Origin: Nyssa sinensis
Taxonomy: Eukaryota; Streptophyta; Magnoliopsida; Cornales; Nyssaceae
DNA length: 64,000 nt
Direction of reading: 5' to 3'
NCBI GenBank assembly: GCA_008638375.1
Contig: CM018046.1
Coordinates: 48,444,126-48,508,125 of the forward strand
This document shows positions 59,227 to 64,000 of this stretch, piece by piece; positions within the stretch are counted from its first letter, which is position 1; each line of letters opens with the position of its first letter. The position numbers and the translations under genes were made by a program. A model generated the notes under the pieces. That model saw only the letters and a list, made by a program, of their open reading frames with translations. It ran no database searches and was not told the DNA's origin.

Positions 59227-61484
59227 TTTGAAGGTACACCTGATGCACAGTTTCAGAAGCTGAGTCAAAACTTCTTGGGAATTTTTTTGGAAATGTTTTG
59301 AGAATGTGGAAAAAGCCTGGGAATGGTTTTGAAAGTCTTTGAGGAACCTTTTTTTGAAATGCAACCATTATATATATATAGATATAGACATGAAAACTAT
59401 GTTGGATTTTTTAATTGTTACTTCGCATTATGTGCCTAGTCTCATGTATATTAATTAAATTGTCTTTTGGTGATAAGCTTTATGTTTGATCTTATCTGAT
59501 TTTAGCATCCTTATAAATGCCAATATTCCAAAAGCATTGCCGGTGGCTAGAGAATGGGAACTGTCTTAAGAATAAGAAGATATATTTGTCTGATTTGCTT
59601 ATGTAGCTCGAGAAATACAGCAACTTGAATCGGCTAAAGAGATTTCCCTTCTTTCCATCTTTTAAATTGTTTCCCCCTTCCACCAGAACTTTGCTATGGT
59701 TACCTGCACATTTATTTGAATCATTTTGTTGCTTCTGATGTACAGATATTCATGTCTTGCAAGTGTTGACTAGCACTCTAATTTTAGAGGAGCTGGCTGA
59801 TATTTGGGACTATTTTGTTGCAGTTGTGGAGGATAAATTAGCTTTAGCATTCTTTAAGGAGGATGACATTAACAAAAGTGAGGTGGTGGACATGCCAAGT
59901 CTGTAGGGGCTGTCGTGGGCATGACATTAAGATTTGTAGACATAGTTTTTACAGTATGTTTGACAGAGACTGGAGAGGCAAGCATGATAGTTGATATGAT
60001 CTGTCTGTGGACTATACCACAGTAACTATACGCAAAAACTCCTTTCTGATGGAGTTATATTGTTTTACTTTTAAGCAGAAGACTAAATCTACTTGTGTGC
60101 CTTTACCTGCCTTGCTGGATTCTTAGTTTTTATCATCTTATTTAGAGATTATCCACTACTGTAAATTGTAGACCTATGACTTCAATTCTTCACATTTTCT
60201 TCACCTCTTTGTTTAATTTCTGATATCTTCCATTGCTTTTGTAGCATTCCAGTACAATCAAATTAAAATATTTCTCTAGTTTATTATTTCTTCTGATGTT
60301 ATTTTGTCATTTTACAAGATCACCTCACAATCATGTATTGAAGCACCAATGTAGGTCATGGATATGAATTTAGTTGGTTTTATATTGTTTATAGTATTTC
60401 TATATTGTCAAGAAAAGGTGAAGGTGTTAAATAATCTCTAGTTATTGGTACAACATTATGGGCAACGTGTATCATTTTTTAGTACTGGACAAATTTTAGG
60501 AGATACAGATCTTTAAGAAGCTCTATCAGTTCAAGTGGTAGGTCTTTTTCTGGTGTTCTGAAACAAAATAGCGGGGTTCTGTTGATTTTTTTTTTTGGTA
60601 GATGTTTATATTTTTTTTCCCTTCATCATATGTCCTCGAGACATTTTTTCTCCTCCCAGGTATCCTTCATTATGTTGTTAATTCAATCTTTTCACTTAGT
60701 CCCATGTTTTGCATTAGAAATTATGCAGGTTAAGACTGCTGAGGAAACAAGTTGTTTTCTGCATTTAGGTGATGTTGGAAAGTAGAGCAAGTGGGAGTCG
60801 ACAGGCTACCATTTTACCAGTTGCCCTTTCATTTGAATTTTGAACGGCACTTTGCCTAATCCTTTTATTCACTCCTTTTGTGGCTGTAATTGATGGCATT
60901 TTTTATTCACCTTATTGCTTAGGTGATGACAACTATAAATTTCTTCTGAATTCTACTTGTAACTCGCTTGTGGCTGTAATTGTTATTCTGCTTGCTTGTC
61001 ATTTTTTTCCTCAAGTTCTTTCAGTCGTTCTGTTTGTTACACTTGAGTTGCCTCTGGTGAGCGAAAGAAGATACTGAAGATAATCAGTAGTGGTCTTATT
61101 CTGCACAGGAGAGGCAGTGATTTCCGGGACCTGATTTCTAGTTTACATGGGAGGAGGTGCTTAAATTATCCTTTCATTTTTCATGTTGGAAAATTTCCCC
61201 CCATCAAATTTTAATAGAAAATCTCTCTTTCAAGTTCAGATCAGCATGGAGAATGGATGTCAGGTTGAATTTTTTTAGACCAAGTAGGCAGTTATTTTTT
61301 AAGTTCTAGGGTTTAATGGTTTGATAAATTGTGAACAATTCTAGTTTCTCATGCAAATAGAGAAGGTTCTGTAGTCTCGGGACAAAACTGACTAGCGTCA
61401 GGTACTTCTTTATAGTTTAGTTACTTGGCGATATTTTTTCTTACAACTGAGATGTATCATTGAATTGTCCCTAACAGTCCTCTT
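59227..61484. other. unassigned DNA between STA1 and POR, with one exon-like stretch
   Basis: Mostly AT/T-rich plus-strand sequence resembling intron or untranslated DNA, with repeated short open stretches but no recognised domain. 61200-61484 is probably 3' flank of the convergent POR gene. Confidence 0.4.
59746..59907 (+). other. possible terminal exon of an unrecognised plus-strand gene
   Basis: A plausible acceptor (TGATGTACAG) is followed by about 53 open codons ending in TAG: IHVLQVLTSTLILEELADIW, then DKLALAFFKEDDINKSEVVD and MPSL. The composition looks protein-like rather than intronic, but I cannot name a family or find convincing upstream exons. It may be a remnant or part of an alternative transcript downstream of STA1. 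Confidence 0.25.
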
Positions 61485-63183
61485 TTAAGCCAATCCAACA
61501 AGCTTCTCACTGATCTCCCATAGTCTACGTGCCTTCTCAGCATCACTGGCTTCTTTAGAAAGCTGGTTCTCAAATGAGGCAGAGTTATTGTTCCAGCTCC
61601 AGTATACACCCGATTTTGTTAAGCTTGGATCGCTCACCACCTGAATAAAAGAGGGATGACTTACTTGGTGTGCATCTCGGAACAAAAACAATGATGTGTA
61701 TGTCTCTTAGAAAATTCAACTGACCTGTGCAAGTCTTTTCCCCGCTTCCTCTTCAGAGACATAACCTTTGGTGATGTATTTTTGAAAGGGAGGAAAGAGT
61801 AGCCTGAACAAGGGGATGTGCTCCCTAAACAAGCCTGTTGTAGCAATACAACCAGGGTAAAGGGAAGCAAAGGTGATTCCTGTCTCCTCATGGAAGCGCC
61901 TGTGGAATTCTTGCATGGTGAGCATGTTGCACACTTTGCTGTCCTTGTAGGCCTTGGCACCATCAAATTCACCTCCATCTATCATGGGTGAACTGTTTAG
62001 CACGTTCAAGCCTCCCACAAGTCCTCTCAGATCCCCAAGGTTGGCCTTTGGAGGCACATTACCGGCCAAGGTGTTTGTGTTGCCTGAAATTCCAGCCAGA
62101 GTAAAACCACATTTAGAACATATGTCCTGCTTATTCGAGCCCATTCAGTGGGAGTTCTTAGAGTGAAGGAACAGCGACTACTCTGATACTCAAGTGTTAA
62201 AATGGAATAATTGAGGAACTTCCCTGAGAAAAGTAGAAGCTCATCAGGCCGCCGCATCACTCTCCAAATTGTTTCTTGAAAATTTCGTAGGAAACTCCCA
62301 ACTTTATCAGGAAAGACAATGTTTCCCTTTTACTTGAGATTCTCATTCTGACCTAATGAGTCCTAATGGTTAATCATCTAGTTGTATCTTGTATACTTAA
62401 ATAGCTTATAGAATTTTGTGAATACTAAAACAGTTCCCTTTAGCCCAATTTGCTTTGCTTGGTTACCTGACCTTGTCTCATTTTCATTAACATCATTCTC
62501 GTGGATTTTGTTATTCATACCAGCTCTGAAGTTCTCATAATTTATTCCCTAATCAGATCTGATCAGTCATGTCCCAAGTTTCTACTTTTTCACTTAAGTT
62601 CCATGATAATTTGTCCAAATTGAATGTATCAGGACTGTGAATCCACGTTGGTACCTGTTATGGAGCCAACAATAATGAGACGCTTTGATGGGTAATCTGA
62701 TTGCTTCAAGCCCTCGAGCAACAACCGAGAGAGGAGGAAGTGTCCAAGATGGTTAGTTCCAACACTAAGTTCAAAACCTTCAGCAGTGAAAGTTGGCTCT
62801 TTTGCAATAGGCAAGTAGACTGCAGCATTGCAAACCAGCACATCAAGTGGTCTTCCTGAACGTTGGAAATTATCTACAAATTGCCGGACGCTTTCAAGGG
62901 ACGCAAGGTCAAGATGCATAATGGTGTAGTTTTCCTTAGAAATGCCAGCTGATTTAGTGGCCCTTTCAGCCTTGAGAAAATTCCTGCAGGCCATAATTAC
63001 GTGCCATTTCCCTGTTTCAGCTAATGCCTTTGCTGTGGCTAGACCCAACCCAGAGGAGGCTCCGGTGATTATTACATTGCCCTTCCTCAAAGTTTTCTTT
63101 GCTTCTGGTGGTGCCTGGCTGATTGCCGGAGTTGTAGCTGTTTGGGCTATAATGGGTCCAACAGGTAGTTTCCTTCTGAATTC
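61485..63183 (-). CDS. POR: light-dependent protochlorophyllide oxidoreductase, first exon not in view
   Basis: Three exons: 62655-63183, 61725-62083 and 61485-61640, with GT-AG introns of 571 and 84 bp, giving the mature enzyme to its normal C terminus (ISEKLVGLA). POR reduces protochlorophyllide to chlorophyllide in plastids, using NADPH and light. Visible features are [15 protein letters not shown] (dinucleotide fold), [31 protein letters not shown], and the catalytic pair Tyr and Lys in [32 protein letters not shown] and GVYWSW near the end are typical of POR rather than other short-chain dehydrogenases. The first exon here starts [10 protein letters not shown] after a CAG acceptor, so the transit-peptide exon with the ATG must lie to the right. 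I found no such exon up to 64000. Confidence 0.93.
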
Positions 63184-64000
63184 CTGCAAGTGAAACATAC
63201 TGATAATATGAATATATTGTCGAGACCTAATATTATTCAACGTGATGAATTTTGCAACTCTTAAGGTTATTTCTCAAGTAAAACTCCAATTTCTTTGTAG
63301 TCTGAGACTGAGGGTGGTGTAGGCGAACTATTGTGCATCACTTGGCATTTGGAAATTTCTTAGCAACTTTTGAAGTCTAATCTTGGCATGTGTGCGATTA
63401 ACATTTGAAATAAGTCTTGTCTGAATGTCTATGAGCATTTCAGATATATCATATATCATGAAACACCCCCACCATATTTTTAAATGATTTCACTAATCTG
63501 TTCTGTTCTTGGAAAGATGGAGAGACAAAGGAATATACGCAAAGATGTTTAAGGAGAAGCCATTTGTAAGATTTTCCCTTCCTCCACCTAAAAAACGATG
63601 GATTCATGCCTTAAAATGCTAGACAAGATCAAGGATTGAGCCCTACTCATTCTACATTGTTGGGATGAGCATATCAGTGCATCATTTGACGAATTGACTT
63701 TGAGAATTCCAGTTAGTGACATCATTTACTAATCCTCCATTTTCTTGTTTGACATTGGCCTCATTTTTGTTTCTCTGTGAAGTCATACTAAAGAAGTTTG
63801 AGTGCTCTCTCAGATAGTGTTAGAGGGGAATGAATGAGTTCAATTTCCATTGGACCCCCTTATATTTGTTTAGTAACATAATGTATTAGAAACCCTTTCT
63901 CCTGAAACTTAAACTGGTGAGCTTGCTTTGATCTTCATTTTTTTTTTCAACATCTAGTGTATTGCATGAATAGAAGAACATGATCTATTATGCTTAAGGC
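63184..64000 (-). other. probable first intron of POR
   Basis: Non-coding, T/A-rich sequence upstream (minus strand) of the exon acceptor at 63184-63186. No ATG exon with a transit-peptide-like frame joining to EFRRKL is visible, so the intron probably continues past the window edge. Confidence 0.5.

Overview
The window is nuclear DNA from a flowering plant, very probably a woody eudicot. Genes are split by AT-rich introns with plant-type splice sites, intergenic DNA is AT-rich, and the repeats are typical of plants: a Tat-lineage Ty3/gypsy element, copia remnants, an Au-like SINE, LINE tails and Tourist-like MITEs. Nothing prokaryotic is present. I cannot name the species.

Layout. 1-7160 is mostly AT-rich intergenic DNA holding one compact gene for a 42-residue basic peptide (2920-3048, minus) and a dead LINE tail (about 6140-6635). 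7168-14020 (minus) is a four-exon CPBP/CAAX-type intramembrane protease gene; its 4.8 kb third intron carries a dead antisense copia element that was later hit by a SINE. 15353-16035 is a retroposon flanked by a 16 bp target duplication. 16833-19942 is a 3.1 kb solo LTR. 21590-22560 holds remnants of an epoxide-hydrolase gene, and 23258-25166 (minus) holds its intact five-exon relative, which has one GC-AG intron and a small solo LTR in another intron. 27791-30398 (minus) is a two-exon polyol/sugar transporter of the PLT4 type. 31520-36570 is a roughly 2.4 kb direct tandem duplication of AT-rich DNA without genes.

36953-51023 is a 14 kb decayed Tat-lineage LTR retrotransposon on the minus strand, with 629 bp LTRs and an AAAAA target duplication. 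It has gag, protease, RT, RNase H and integrase remains, a 66 bp minisatellite after pol, and an opposite-strand ORF with its own TATA box near the 3' LTR. A 3.4 kb solo LTR, related to the one at 16.8 kb, sits inside its gag. 51072-52169 carries two Tourist-like MITEs. 53104-56172 (plus) is the intronless coding sequence of the spliceosomal factor STA1/PRP6. 61485-63183 (minus) has three exons of protochlorophyllide oxidoreductase (POR); its transit-peptide exon lies beyond the right edge or was not found.

The host genes have unrelated roles (proteolysis, epoxide hydrolysis, polyol transport, splicing, chlorophyll synthesis), and nothing suggests they form a cluster. The most unusual material is the small-peptide gene, the architecture of the Tat element, the nested retroposons with intact target duplications, and the unexplained direct duplications. 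I see no convincing new multi-gene system.
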